Notes: generated from the sequence alone by a model not told the origin. Positions 40,473-49,194 are shown, numbered from the stretch's first letter. The stretch: DNA of 64,000 nucleotides from Catenisphaera adipataccumulans (GCF_014202755.1 NZ_JACHHK010000001.1:1-64000), one strand, 5' to 3'. Made by a program: numbers and translations.

Positions 40473-41033
40473 ATGAAAAATCAAAATCAGATCAGATGGA
40501 TCACGTATTTGGCATTATATGCCGCGTTATCCGTTGTATTAAAGTATGCGTCGCAGATGATTCCATTTCTGCAGATGCCGCAGGGCGGTTCCATCGAGCT
40601 GGAATATTTGGCGATCTTCATCGCTTCGTATCACCTAGGATGGAAAAACGGCATCATTGTCGGCTTGCTGGCATGGCTGCTGGGCTTTATTTTCGGCTTC
40701 AACAACTGGTTCTTAAATCCAATGCAGTATTTGCTGGATTATATTATTCCTGTGCTCGTCTGCGGTGCGGCTTCCGCATTGTGCCCGTCTAAGAACGAAA
40801 AGGTCCGTCTGTACGGCGGCGTGACGATCGCAATGATCCTGAAATATGCCAGCACCGTATTAAGCGGTGTTTACTATTGGCCGCCGGAAGGTTCCGTTGC
40901 CGGCACTTCTGCAGCTTGGTTATATTCCTTATCCTATAATGCCTGGTACAACTTGGCGACATTGATCGTCTGCATCATTCTGGTGCCGCTGTTATATAGA
41001 GCACTGGCACCGGTCATTCGAAGAAACGCATAA
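40473..41033 (+). CDS. thiT: Thiamine ECF transporter S component
   Basis: A 186-residue membrane protein with six segments. MPQGGSIELEY, the NPMQYLLDYIIPV segment and the YNAWYN motif are hallmarks of ThiT thiamine binding. It works with a shared energising module (EcfA, EcfA', EcfT) encoded elsewhere. TPP control directly upstream supports the substrate. Monocistronic, ending at a strong terminator. Confidence 0.95.
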   Translation: MKNQNQIRWITYLALYAALSVVLKYASQMIPFLQMPQGGSIELEYLAIFIASYHLGWKNGIIVGLLAWLLGFIFGFNNWFLNPMQYLLDYIIPVLVCGAASALCPSKNEKVRLYGGVTIAMILKYASTVLSGVYYWPPEGSVAGTSAAWLYSLSYNAWYNLATLIVCIILVPLLYRALAPVIRRNA

Positions 41034-41056
41034 CGCAAGGAAACTTGCGTTTTTTT
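41033..41056 (+). terminator. Terminator of thiT
   Basis: Stem ACGCAAG/CTTGCGT, loop GAAA, followed by six T. Confidence 0.92.
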
Positions 41057-41061
41057 CTGAC

Positions 41062-41082
41062 AAAAAAAACGACTTACGTCGT
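41062..41082 (-). terminator. Terminator of corA
   Basis: Reverse-strand stem ACGAC/GTCGT with loop GTAA, then eight T, directly at the corA stop codon. Confidence 0.85.
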
Positions 41083-42021
41083 TCATTTAAATCGTTTGTT
41101 GCGCGAAAATACGATCCAGGCAATGATACAGCTGATCAAGCAGACCAACGTCGGGAACCAAACATACGGCACCGGCAGTTTGACGTTCATGCCATAGAAC
41201 GCAAAAATAATATTCGGAATGGACATGATGATCGTGATGATCGATAAAAACTTCATGACATCATTCATATTGTTGTTGATGACACTGCTGAAGGCATCGC
41301 GCATGCCCGATAAAATACCCGAATAGATGGAACACATCTCAACGCCCTGCCGGATCTCGATCAAGATATCTTCCAGCAGATCGTCGTCTTCTTCGTATAA
41401 TTTAATAGCCTTGCCCCGGCGGATCCGGTTCAGCGTCGCTTCATCAGATTTCAGTGAAGTTGAAAAATAAACCAGAGATTTTTCCAGGTCCAGCAGCTGC
41501 AGCAGTTCTTTATTGCGCACCTGCTCCAGTAATTGATTTTCGATCCGGTTGGTCAGCTGATCAATTTCCCGCAGGCATAACAAGAATCGCTGTGAAATGC
41601 GCAGCAGGATCATCAACGTAAAACGGGTCTTCAGCCGCGTGTCGATTCCCTTGAACTGACCGCGCATCAACTCCGAAATGGTCCAGCTTTCATACAAGCT
41701 GATCGTGACCACAAAGCCTTTGATGATCACGATGCCCAGCGGATACGTAAAATATTCATAGATATTCGGTTCACTGCGTTTGTTGTCCAAGCTCGGGTAA
41801 TCGACAATGACCAAAGTTTGATGCAGTTCATCATCAAAGTCAATATGTGAGCTTTCTTCCGGGTCCAGTGAAGATTTCACGAATTCCGGCAGCACACCGA
41901 TCGTATCGATCAGATAGTTACGTTCATTTTCGGTCGGAGCGATGACATTGATCCAGCAGCCTGTTTCCGGCTCAGAAATCTTGATCGTTCCAATATCGGT
42001 CGTTTTATAAAATTCAATCAT
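41083..42021 (-). CDS. corA: CorA family divalent metal transporter
   Basis: A 312-residue protein with a large cytoplasmic domain and two C-terminal membrane helices. The signature FAFYGMNV before the last helix is the GMN selectivity filter. CorA proteins are pentameric channels for Mg2+ (some Co2+ or Zn2+). AAAGGAGG lies seven bases before the ATG and directly after the stop codon of a 23-codon reading frame. No clear separate promoter is seen between the rnpB terminator and this small reading frame, so rnpB readthrough or a promoter inside rnpB is likely. Confidence 0.9.
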   Translation of the reverse strand: MIEFYKTTDIGTIKISEPETGCWINVIAPTENERNYLIDTIGVLPEFVKSSLDPEESSHIDFDDELHQTLVIVDYPSLDNKRSEPNIYEYFTYPLGIVIIKGFVVTISLYESWTISELMRGQFKGIDTRLKTRFTLMILLRISQRFLLCLREIDQLTNRIENQLLEQVRNKELLQLLDLEKSLVYFSTSLKSDEATLNRIRRGKAIKLYEEDDDLLEDILIEIRQGVEMCSIYSGILSGMRDAFSSVINNNMNDVMKFLSIITIIMSIPNIIFAFYGMNVKLPVPYVWFPTLVCLISCIIAWIVFSRNKRFK

Positions 42022-42033
42022 AGGTTTCCTCCT

Positions 42034-42105
42034 TTAATCGAAGGAAACACTTCCTTCGATGATCGCGGCAATAAAAAAATCGTGACTGTAGGGATCTTCT
42101 TTCAT
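42034..42105 (-). CDS. Possible 23-codon leader peptide before corA
   Basis: The reverse strand reads ATG at 42103-42105, then 22 more codons to a TAA at 42034-42036. The peptide begins MKEDPYSHDFF and ends EGSVSFD. An AGGAG lies 10 bases before its ATG, and its TAA touches the AAAGGAGG of corA. The Glu-Asp-Pro run near the start resembles peptides that destabilise ribosomes at low Mg2+ (as in MgtL of Salmonella), and Salmonella corA also has a leader frame (corL). These parallels are suggestive only; it has not been shown to be translated. Confidence 0.5.
   Translation of the reverse strand: MKEDPYSHDFFIAAIIEGSVSFD
42037..42060 (-). promoter_or_regulatory. Hairpin at the end of the corA leader
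   Basis: A perfect 10-base stem ATCGAAGGAA/TTCCTTCGAT with loop GTGT lies in the last codons of the leader frame. Its right part also can pair otherwise: GTTTCC (within the loop and right arm) with GGAAAC at the corA ribosome binding site. The two structures exclude one another, so ribosome position on the leader could set corA translation. Confidence 0.5.
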
Positions 42106-42125
42106 GTCCGATCATCTCCTCTCAT

Positions 42126-42157
42126 TTAAAAACAGGCAAGGGACAAACCCTTGCCTC
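42126..42157 (-). terminator. Terminator of RNase P RNA gene
   Basis: Reverse-strand stem AGGCAAGG/CCTTGCCT with loop GTTTGT, then GTTTTT. Confidence 0.85.
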
Positions 42158-42159
42158 AT

Positions 42160-42490
42160 TTCCGAATTCATAAGCCATGTTCTGTAACTAGCAGCCATTT
42201 ATCTATAACCGAAGTTATCCAGTCTTCCTTTCAATTCATTCCGACCGGCTCCCCTACCAAATTTGGGTTTCTCGCTTGCGGGGTTTACCCGTTCCACCCG
42301 GCTGTTTTCACAGCCGGCTCGTCTCTGTGGCACTTTCAAGTTCGCTTCCTTAGTTTCCCTTAGGATCAGAACTGCCGTCAGCTTACGCTGCCCGGACTTA
42401 TGACTTCGTCCGGCACAAACACTACGGTCATCGCAGACCGTGCGAGCATGGACTTTCCTCTGGCAAAAGCCAGCGACTGCGTTTTCGGAA
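42160..42490 (-). ncRNA. rnpB: RNase P RNA
   Basis: The reverse strand carries the universal RNase P RNA core: GAGGAAAGTCCATGCTCGCA near the 5' end and ACAGAACATGGCTTATGAAT near the 3' end. The ends pair as helix P1, TTCCGAA (42484-42490) with TTCGGAA (42160-42166). It is the catalytic RNA that trims tRNA 5' leaders. Length of about 331 bases is slightly short. It follows gpsB directly, the same order as in Bacillus; the gpsB stop nearly touches P1. Confidence 0.96.
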
Positions 42491-42943
42491 TTAGTTTTCC
42501 TGCGGTTTTGCGGATTCCGTATGCGGCGCATTGTCGCGGCGCTGATTCGAGTGGTTCTTCGAATACGGCTTCTTCTGCCGGTAACCCCGGCGGCCATTGT
42601 ACGTGCCCTGATTGCCGAAGACCGCTGCCTCCAGACGGGACAGACGTTTCAGGATATCGACCTGATCGGTATTCGGTGCTTCGATGTATCCAGCTTTTAA
42701 TTTTTCCTGTAATTTTTTATTTTCATTATTTAATGTAAAGATCTGCTTCTGCAGTTCTTTGATCTTTTCTTCATAACGCAGGATCGCCTGATTGCGGCTT
42801 TCCAGTTCATCATCATAGTTCTGATAATCCTCGATGACTTGATCCAAATATTCGTCGACTTCTTCCGGCGCATAGCCCTTCAGATCGACATGGAATTCTT
42901 TTTCATAAATATCCTGAGCGGTCAGGTTCATATTATTTGCCAT
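42491..42943 (-). CDS. gpsB: Cell division protein GpsB
   Basis: A 150-residue DivIVA/GpsB-type protein. The N-terminal LTAQDIYEKEFHVDLKGYAP and EEVDEYLDQVIEDYQ form the membrane-curvature binding and coiled-coil domain; a heptad stretch follows (residues 40-85). The C-terminal part is Gly/Arg/Asn rich and disordered. GpsB links PBP1 and division proteins. It is divergent from recU-ponA and directly followed by rnpB. GGGGG serves as the ribosome binding site. Confidence 0.93.
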   Translation of the reverse strand: MANNMNLTAQDIYEKEFHVDLKGYAPEEVDEYLDQVIEDYQNYDDELESRNQAILRYEEKIKELQKQIFTLNNENKKLQEKLKAGYIEAPNTDQVDILKRLSRLEAAVFGNQGTYNGRRGYRQKKPYSKNHSNQRRDNAPHTESAKPQEN

Positions 42944-43005
42944 GGTCTATTCCCCCAATACTATTCAGTATTATGACTTGTTTAAGTCAAAAAATCAACA
43001 CCAAT

Positions 43006-43034
43006 TTGATTGTTCGCATGAATTCATATATAAT
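43006..43034 (+). promoter_or_regulatory. Promoter of recU-ponA
   Basis: TTGATT (43006-43011), 17 bases, TATAAT (43029-43034). Transcription should begin near 43041, one base before the recU ATG. Confidence 0.8.
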
Positions 43035-43041
43035 TATTCCG

Positions 43042-43620
43042 ATGAGTACGATTAAGTATCCGACTGCTGTAAAAAGCCGAAAAGTATCGAATATACAGGA
43101 CTTTCACAGCGGCCGCGGCATGAACCTTGAAAACGAAATTAACGAATCCAACAAGTTCTATCGTGCCGGCGATTATGCGCTGATCTACAAGAAACCGACG
43201 CCGGTCCAGGTCGTGCGTGTGGACTATCCGGAACGCCGCCGCGCCAAGATCGTCGAAGCATACTACCGTACCCCTTCCACAACGGATTACAACGGTGTTT
43301 ACCGCGGAAAATATATCGATTTTGAAGCAAAGGAAACAAAAAATAAAACCAGTTTTCCGATCTACCTGATCCATCCGCATCAAATCGAACATTTGAAAAA
43401 AGTGAAATTCCATGGCGGAATTGGTTTTTTTATCATCCGCTTCACATCACACAACGAAACCTATCTGGTAGATGCACCGTTATTAATTGAGAAAATAGAG
43501 ACCATCAAACGGGAATCGATTCCGTATGATTGGTTTCGTGAAAACGGTCATATAATAAAAGAAGGATATCAACCGCGGCTTCAATATCTGAAGGTCGTGG
43601 ACAAACTTTATTTTTCTTAA
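43042..43620 (+). CDS. recU: Holliday junction resolvase RecU
   Basis: A 192-residue nuclease that cuts Holliday junctions. RGMNLENEINESNKFY, KKPTPVQVVRVDYP, the catalytic TTDYNGVYRGKYIDFEAKET and the KNKTSFP motif align with Bacillus RecU over its full length. The ATG at 43042 is chosen by homology (start near IKYP). There is no Shine-Dalgarno site, and the promoter predicts a transcript that begins at the ATG, so the mRNA is probably leaderless. It precedes ponA, as in many Bacillota. Confidence 0.94.
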   Translation: MSTIKYPTAVKSRKVSNIQDFHSGRGMNLENEINESNKFYRAGDYALIYKKPTPVQVVRVDYPERRRAKIVEAYYRTPSTTDYNGVYRGKYIDFEAKETKNKTSFPIYLIHPHQIEHLKKVKFHGGIGFFIIRFTSHNETYLVDAPLLIEKIETIKRESIPYDWFRENGHIIKEGYQPRLQYLKVVDKLYFS

Positions 43621-43632
43621 GGAGGAGCCCCT

Positions 43633-46038
43633 ATGGCACGTAAAACAAATAAGTCTGCCCGGCCGCCGCGAGTGAAACACCGGCGCCTGGATATATGGAA
43701 CCGGATCGCGATCGTGATTCTTTCACTGTTTCTGATTGCCTGCATCACCGTGTTCTTTGTCCTGGTCAACGTCATCAACGACCCGGAAGGTATGCGTTTT
43801 TCGGAAGATGGGCTGACCACTGCTTCTTCAACGCGCATTTACGACACAAACGGCAAGCTGGTTTATGAAGTCGGCGATGAAATTCGCGATGATGTATCCT
43901 ACGATGAAATTCCGCAGAGCGTGATTGATGCGTTCTTATCCATCGAAGACTCGCGCTATTTTGATCATAACGGATTTGACCTGCCGCGTTTTCTTGCGGC
44001 CGCCATGGCCAACCTGCGTTCCGGTTCTTTTGCGCAGGGCGGTTCGACTTTGACGATGCAGATGATCGATAATGCATTTACGAAAAACCAGGAGCAGAAG
44101 ATCATCAATGAAAAAGGATCGGAAAGCACGTTCGATCAGGTGCGTCTGAAGATCCAGGAAATTTATTTGTCGCTGGTTGCGGAACAAAGCTTGACCAAGG
44201 AACAGATCTTCGAAAATTATGTCAATCGAATATGGTTCGGTTCCGGCAACAATACCCGCGGCATCGAGAAAGCTTCAGAATACTACTTTAATAAGAAAGT
44301 CTCACAGCTGAATTTGGAGGAAGCCGCCTTCCTGGCCGGCGCGGTCAATGCGCCAGGTACATATAATCCAATGGCCAATAAATATGATACCGAAACAGAC
44401 CACCTGGCCGCGGCGACCAACCGAAGGAATACGACACTGAAGCTGATGAAGCAGCATGGCTATATCACGCAGGAAGAATATGATCTGGCATCGAACCAAA
44501 AGCTGGAATTCAGTCTGAAATATACCGAAGATACGTCGGAAGACCCGAACCAGGCCTACATCGATCAGGTGCTGGAAGAAGTCAAAACGCTGACCGGTCA
44601 GGATCCGACGGTCATTCCGATGGATATCTACACCTGCCTCAATACCAAAGTGCAGAAACAGGCAGATAAGATCTGCAACGGCGATATCATCGACTTCCCG
44701 AATGATGCCTTCGATGTCGGTTTCGCGGTCGAGGACAATTCCAACGGTGAGATCATTGCGGTCGGACCAGGACGACGATATCATACCGATTCGGTGAAAG
44801 TGGATAACTCGACTGACCGTAAGCAGCCAGGTTCCAGTATGAAACCGCTGCTGGCTTACTGTTCGACCTTCGACTTGCTTGGATGGTCAACGGAACATAC
44901 GGTCGTCGATGAGAAGAAAGACTATTTCGGAACAGGTTCTTATGTCAATAACTCAGACGGAACTTTCTCCGGCCGGATCAGTCTGAAGTATGCGTTAGGT
45001 GTTTCTAAGAACGCCCCGGCAGCAGCCGCCATGGTGGAACTGATCGATGAGAAAGGCACCGATTACTGGGTCAACTTCTGTAAGAAGCTCGGCTATGATG
45101 ATGATGTCGCAGAGAACTTCAATGCCCAGTATGCGATCGGCGGTTCCGATATGTATGCGTCCCCGATCCAGCAGGCCAATGCCTATTCGATCTTTGCCAA
45201 CGGCGGCAGCCGTGTCAACGCGCATACCGTGCGTTACACGATCCGACGCAGCGATAAAAAACGAACGACGACTGATACATCGTCGACAGAAGTCATCAGC
45301 GATGACGCAGCATTTATGATGTCTTATTTACTGTACGACGTCGTTCACGGCGGTTATCAAAACTTCAACAACATTCTGGAATCGGATTATCCGGTTTATG
45401 GTAAATCCGGTACCTCCGACTGGGGCACGGCCGGTCTGCAGTATGGTATCCCTTCCGGTGCCATCAAGGATGAATGGTCATTGGGCTACACAAGCAAATA
45501 TGTCGTCGCCTGCTGGTCCGGCTACACCAAGCAGTATCAGCAGATGGGCTACTATATCCCGACGTCTTCCGTTTCCTCGTATACGCAGGCGTTCCAGATC
45601 ACGCATTATCTGTTGGATTACTGTGAGAAATACGCTGATTATGAAGAAATCAAGAAGACGGACGGTGTATCCAGCTACAAAGGCGGCTACATTGAAACGA
45701 AGTATCTGTCGGAAGGTGATTCAAGTTCTTCATCGTCCAGCAAATATGACTACGATGTAGAATCGTATTGTGATTCCATCGGCGGAACCTACGATTCCTC
45801 GACGGATCAGTGCTACCGCAGCTCGACAACCACCGATACGACCACCGATACAACAACGGATACCACGACCGATACGACCACCGACACGACCACGGATGGT
45901 TCAACGGACACAACGACCGATACCACGACGGATGAGTCAACGGATCAATCCAATGGTCAGTACGACAGCGGTGATGCCTACTATAACTGGGGATTCATTG
46001 ATTTGTACAATGCATTCCTGCGGAAATGGCTGAGATAA
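43633..46038 (+). CDS. ponA: Class A penicillin-binding protein 1A-like
   Basis: An 801-residue bifunctional wall synthase. One membrane anchor lies at residues 23-45. The glycosyltransferase domain has SIEDSRYFDHNGFD and QGGSTLTMQMIDNAFT; the transpeptidase has SSMK (catalytic Ser), SKN and KSGTSDW. A tail of TDTTTDTTTD repeats is followed by a short aromatic/basic C-terminus (YNAFLRKWLR). AAGGAGGAG precedes the start. It is downstream of recU by 12 bases and near gpsB, a known PBP1 partner. Confidence 0.95.
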   Translation: MARKTNKSARPPRVKHRRLDIWNRIAIVILSLFLIACITVFFVLVNVINDPEGMRFSEDGLTTASSTRIYDTNGKLVYEVGDEIRDDVSYDEIPQSVIDAFLSIEDSRYFDHNGFDLPRFLAAAMANLRSGSFAQGGSTLTMQMIDNAFTKNQEQKIINEKGSESTFDQVRLKIQEIYLSLVAEQSLTKEQIFENYVNRIWFGSGNNTRGIEKASEYYFNKKVSQLNLEEAAFLAGAVNAPGTYNPMANKYDTETDHLAAATNRRNTTLKLMKQHGYITQEEYDLASNQKLEFSLKYTEDTSEDPNQAYIDQVLEEVKTLTGQDPTVIPMDIYTCLNTKVQKQADKICNGDIIDFPNDAFDVGFAVEDNSNGEIIAVGPGRRYHTDSVKVDNSTDRKQPGSSMKPLLAYCSTFDLLGWSTEHTVVDEKKDYFGTGSYVNNSDGTFSGRISLKYALGVSKNAPAAAAMVELIDEKGTDYWVNFCKKLGYDDDVAENFNAQYAIGGSDMYASPIQQANAYSIFANGGSRVNAHTVRYTIRRSDKKRTTTDTSSTEVISDDAAFMMSYLLYDVVHGGYQNFNNILESDYPVYGKSGTSDWGTAGLQYGIPSGAIKDEWSLGYTSKYVVACWSGYTKQYQQMGYYIPTSSVSSYTQAFQITHYLLDYCEKYADYEEIKKTDGVSSYKGGYIETKYLSEGDSSSSSSSKYDYDVESYCDSIGGTYDSSTDQCYRSSTTTDTTTDTTTDTTTDTTTDTTTDGSTDTTTDTTTDESTDQSNGQYDSGDAYYNWGFIDLYNAFLRKWLR
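45826..45945 (+). repeat. Thr-Asp codon repeats in the ponA tail
   Basis: Imperfect tandem 12-base units coding TDTT make a run of about 35 residues. The unit count could vary between strains by replication slippage. The stretch is in frame and not a CRISPR array. Confidence 0.85.
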
Positions 46039-46045
46039 AAAAATG

Positions 46046-46073
46046 AGGCTTGATCGATGATCAAGCCTTTTTT
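46046..46073. terminator. Bidirectional terminator of ponA and pflA
   Basis: Perfect 10-base stem AGGCTTGATC/GATCAAGCCT with loop GAT and T or A runs on both sides, placed between convergent genes. Confidence 0.92.
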
Positions 46074-46795
46074 AATGCTTCCTTTACCCGTTCGACATCT
46101 TCTTCTCCGGCCGGCCGTACACCTTCCAGCGGATAAGGCAGTCCTAATTCTTTCCATTTATAAGCGCCCAGCGTATGATATGGCAGCACATCGATCCGTT
46201 CGACATTATGCAGCGTCTTGATGAACTGACCAAGTTCCTGCAGCTCCGCATCGCTGTCATTGATGCCCGGCACGGTGACATGCCGGATCCAGACAGGCAC
46301 GTTCTGTTCGGACAGATACTGTGCAAAATCAAGAATGTTCGTATTTGGATGTCCGGTCAGATCACGATGTTTCTCATTGCGGATCTGCTTGAGATCCAAA
46401 AGCACCAGATCTGTGACGGCCAGCAGCTGCTTTATCTTGGAAAAAAATGGTTCCTTTCGGGAAAAAGGCTGCCCGCTCGTATCCAAAGCCGTATGGACAC
46501 CTTGTTCATGTGCCAGCGTAAATAAATCAATCAGGAAGTCGATCTGCAGAAGCGGTTCCCCGCCGCTGACGGTGATACCGCCGCCGTTTTTCCAGTACGG
46601 ACGATAGCGAAGCGCTTTGTGCAGCACTTCATCGGCCGGCTGATCGGCTTCTTTTCTTTCCCACGTATCGGCATTATGGCAGAACGCACAGCGCATCACA
46701 CAGCCTTGCAGGAAAATGACATAACGGACGCCGGGTCCATCCACCGAGCCAAAGGTCTCGATGGAGTGGACGGCGCCTTTTTTATAAGCGGTCAT
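46061..46795 (-). CDS. pflA: Pyruvate formate-lyase activating enzyme
   Basis: A 244-residue radical SAM enzyme. The cluster motif [14 protein letters not shown] (CxxxCxxC) and SGGEPLLQ are clear. It makes the glycyl radical on PflB with S-adenosylmethionine and a reduced flavodoxin. I choose the ATG at 46795, overlapping the pflB end by 14 bases; an in-frame ATG at 46816 is also possible. It shares the pflB transcript. Confidence 0.95.
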   Translation of the reverse strand: MTAYKKGAVHSIETFGSVDGPGVRYVIFLQGCVMRCAFCHNADTWERKEADQPADEVLHKALRYRPYWKNGGGITVSGGEPLLQIDFLIDLFTLAHEQGVHTALDTSGQPFSRKEPFFSKIKQLLAVTDLVLLDLKQIRNEKHRDLTGHPNTNILDFAQYLSEQNVPVWIRHVTVPGINDSDAELQELGQFIKTLHNVERIDVLPYHTLGAYKWKELGLPYPLEGVRPAGEEDVERVKEALKKA

Positions 46796-49019
46796 GGCAC
46801 GTTCTCGCAATGACATCCAGCTGCTGTTCCCGCGTCAAATCGATGAACTTCACCGCATAGCCGGATACCCGGATGGTGAAGTTTTGGTACTCTTCTTTTT
46901 CCGGATGTTCCATCGCATCTTTTAGTTTTTCGGTACCGAACACATTGACATTCAAATGATGCGCGCCCTGTACAAAATATCCATCCAGCACACGGACCAG
47001 ATTGTCTGCTCGTTCTTCATCGTTGTGGCCCAATGCATTCGGATTCATCGTCTGCGTGTTGGAAATGCCGTCCAATGCGTATTCATACGGCAGTTTGGCC
47101 ACGGAATTCAAAGACGCCAGCAGGCCGTTTTTCTCGGCTCCATAGGCTGGGTTGGCTCCCGGTGAAAGCGGTTCGCCAGCCTTGCGGCCGTCCGGCAGCG
47201 CACCAGTTGCCTTGCCGTAAACAACGTTGGAGGTAATCGTTAAAATGGATGTGGTCGGTTCACTGTTGCGGTAAGTCGGATGCTTACGGATCTTGGTCAT
47301 GAATGTTTTCAGCAGCCAAACCGCAATTTCATCGGCGCGGTCGTCATCGTTGCCGTAGCGCGGGAAGTCTCCTTCGATCTCATAGTCTTTGACGATGCCG
47401 TCCGCATCCCGGATGGTTTTTACTTTCGCATATTTGATCGCTGATAAGGAATCTGTCACATGCGAGAAGCCGGCAATGCCGGTCGCAAAGGTCCGGCGGA
47501 CATCGGTATCGATCAAGGCCATCTGGGCCGCTTCATAATAATATTTATCATGCATATACTGGATCGCATTCAGCGTATTGACATAAATGTCAGCCAGCCA
47601 GTCCATCATCCGATCATACGCCTGCATCACTTCATCATAATCCAGATACTCGGATGTGATCGGACGATAAGCCGGGCCGACCTGTTCGCCGGTCTTCTCA
47701 TCGATACCGCCGTTGATCGCATAAAGCAGACATTTTGCCAAGTTGGCACGTGCCCCGAAGAACTGCATCTCCTTTCCTGTCTGAGTGGCGCTGACGCAGC
47801 AGCATACGCTGTAGTCATCGCCCCATACCGGACGCATCACATCATCGTTTTCATACTGGATGCTTGAGGTTTTGACAGAGATCTTTGCCGCATAGCGTTT
47901 GAAGGTTTCCGGCAGCCGATCGGAATACAATACAGTTAAATTTGGTTCCGGGCTCGGTCCCATATTTTCCAGTGTATGCAGGAAACGGAAACATGTCTTA
48001 GTCACCTGATGGCGGCCGTCGCTGCCCAGTCCGGCTACATCGACCGTTGCCCAGACCGGATCGCCGGAAAACAGCTGATTGTAGCTTGGGATCCGCGCAA
48101 ATTTGACCATGCGGAATTTCATCGTGATATGATCGATCAGTTCCTGTGCTTCGGTTTCAGTCAGTACGCCTGCTTTCAGATCCCGTTCCATATAAATATC
48201 CAGGAAGGTAGAGATACGGCCGACGCTCATCGCCGCCCCATTTTGTGTCTTGATCGCTGCCAGATAGCCGAAATAGAGCCACTGCACCGCTTCTTTCGCA
48301 TTGGCCGCCGGTTTACTGATATCAAAACCATAATCTGCAGCCATTTCCTTCATTTGTTTCAGGGCTTTGATCTGCTCCGCAATTTCTTCACGCAGACGAA
48401 TGATTTCTTCGTTCATCATCCGATCTGTCGTATTGGTAAAATCTTTTTGTTTCTGTGCGATCAAATAGTCAATACCGTACAATGCCACCCGGCGATAATC
48501 ACCGACGATGCGGCCGCGGCCGTACGTATCCGGCAGACCGGTCAAGATCTTATTGTGACGGCATTTCTTCATTTCCGGGGTATATACCTGGAAAACAGCG
48601 TCATTGTGGGTCTTGTGGTATTTCGTAAAGATTTCGTGGATCTTTTCGCTTGGTTGATAGCCGTACGTTTCACAGGCTTCTTCGCTCATGCGAATACCGC
48701 CGTACGGCATGAAAGCACGCTTCAGCGGTTTGTCCGTCTGCAGACCGACGATTTGTTCCAAGTCTTTGTCCATATAAGCAGCTGGATAGGCCGTAATGCC
48801 GGAAACGACCTCTGTTTCCATGTCCAGGACACCGCCCTTGCGGCGTTCTTCTTTCTGCAGTTCCTGCAGCTGGGCCCATAATTGATTGGTCGCATCGGTC
48901 GGTCCGGCTAAGAAGCTCTCATCGCCGTCATACGGTGTGTAGTTGTTCTGAATAAAATCACGTACATCGACTTCTTCCTGCCACTTTGTGCCTTTAAAAC
49001 TTTTCCATTGTTCTTTCAT
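46782..49019 (-). CDS. pflB: Formate C-acetyltransferase (pyruvate formate-lyase)
   Basis: A 745-residue glycyl radical enzyme that splits pyruvate with CoA to acetyl-CoA and formate. The active-site cysteines are in [10 protein letters not shown] near residue 405 and the radical glycine is in [10 protein letters not shown] near residue 723. Normal length. It needs strict anaerobiosis. GGAGG lies seven bases before the ATG, downstream of a ZTP riboswitch and terminator. Confidence 0.98.
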   Translation of the reverse strand: MKEQWKSFKGTKWQEEVDVRDFIQNNYTPYDGDESFLAGPTDATNQLWAQLQELQKEERRKGGVLDMETEVVSGITAYPAAYMDKDLEQIVGLQTDKPLKRAFMPYGGIRMSEEACETYGYQPSEKIHEIFTKYHKTHNDAVFQVYTPEMKKCRHNKILTGLPDTYGRGRIVGDYRRVALYGIDYLIAQKQKDFTNTTDRMMNEEIIRLREEIAEQIKALKQMKEMAADYGFDISKPAANAKEAVQWLYFGYLAAIKTQNGAAMSVGRISTFLDIYMERDLKAGVLTETEAQELIDHITMKFRMVKFARIPSYNQLFSGDPVWATVDVAGLGSDGRHQVTKTCFRFLHTLENMGPSPEPNLTVLYSDRLPETFKRYAAKISVKTSSIQYENDDVMRPVWGDDYSVCCCVSATQTGKEMQFFGARANLAKCLLYAINGGIDEKTGEQVGPAYRPITSEYLDYDEVMQAYDRMMDWLADIYVNTLNAIQYMHDKYYYEAAQMALIDTDVRRTFATGIAGFSHVTDSLSAIKYAKVKTIRDADGIVKDYEIEGDFPRYGNDDDRADEIAVWLLKTFMTKIRKHPTYRNSEPTTSILTITSNVVYGKATGALPDGRKAGEPLSPGANPAYGAEKNGLLASLNSVAKLPYEYALDGISNTQTMNPNALGHNDEERADNLVRVLDGYFVQGAHHLNVNVFGTEKLKDAMEHPEKEEYQNFTIRVSGYAVKFIDLTREQQLDVIARTCHDRL

Positions 49020-49049
49020 TTCTTTTCCTCCTGGTTGACCCGGAGGGAC

Positions 49050-49149
49050 AAAAAAACGACCGTCCGGGTCTTATCAGCCCAGACGGTCGGCTCTTTACTT
49101 TCTTATACTCCCATGTGGTAGGCTCCACAATACCGTCAGTCATATAAGA
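49050..49149 (-). promoter_or_regulatory. ZTP (pfl motif) riboswitch with terminator
   Basis: On the reverse strand, P1 is TCTTATA/TATAAGA (49143-49149 with 49101-49107) and P2 is TGTGG/CCACA (49125-49129 with 49114-49118). Between them are GACTGACGG and ATGGGAG, matching the conserved pfl-motif core. The 3' domain has CCGTCTGGGC, the conserved CCGCCTGGGC-like segment. A 12-base stem CGACCGTCTGGG/CCCGGACGGTCG followed by seven T (49050-49089) is the expression platform. ZTP and ZMP build up when 10-formyl-THF is low, and should prevent termination and turn on pflB. Confidence 0.93.
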
Positions 49150-49156
49150 TACTCAC

Positions 49157-49185
49157 ACTTTAACAAACTTTAGTTGAACCGTCAA
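49157..49185 (-). promoter_or_regulatory. Promoter of pflB-pflA
   Basis: Reverse strand TTGACG (49180-49185), 17 bases, TAAAGT (49157-49162). A GTTGA/TCAAC inverted repeat (about 49173-49186) overlaps the -35, a possible operator. Confidence 0.6.
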
Positions 49186-49194
49186 CCATCATTT

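Noticed and set aside
42022-42130. Mg2+-sensing M-box riboswitch before corA
   Set aside because: The region is too short and none of the M-box core is present; the small reading frame and hairpins explain it better.
45826-45945. CRISPR-like short repeats
   Set aside because: Units are contiguous, in frame, of 12 bases, without spacers, and encode a Thr-Asp tail.
49160-49190. Rex operator before pflB
   Set aside because: Only a TTGTTAAA half site is present; the second half does not match. The nearby GTTGA/TCAAC repeat is noted instead.
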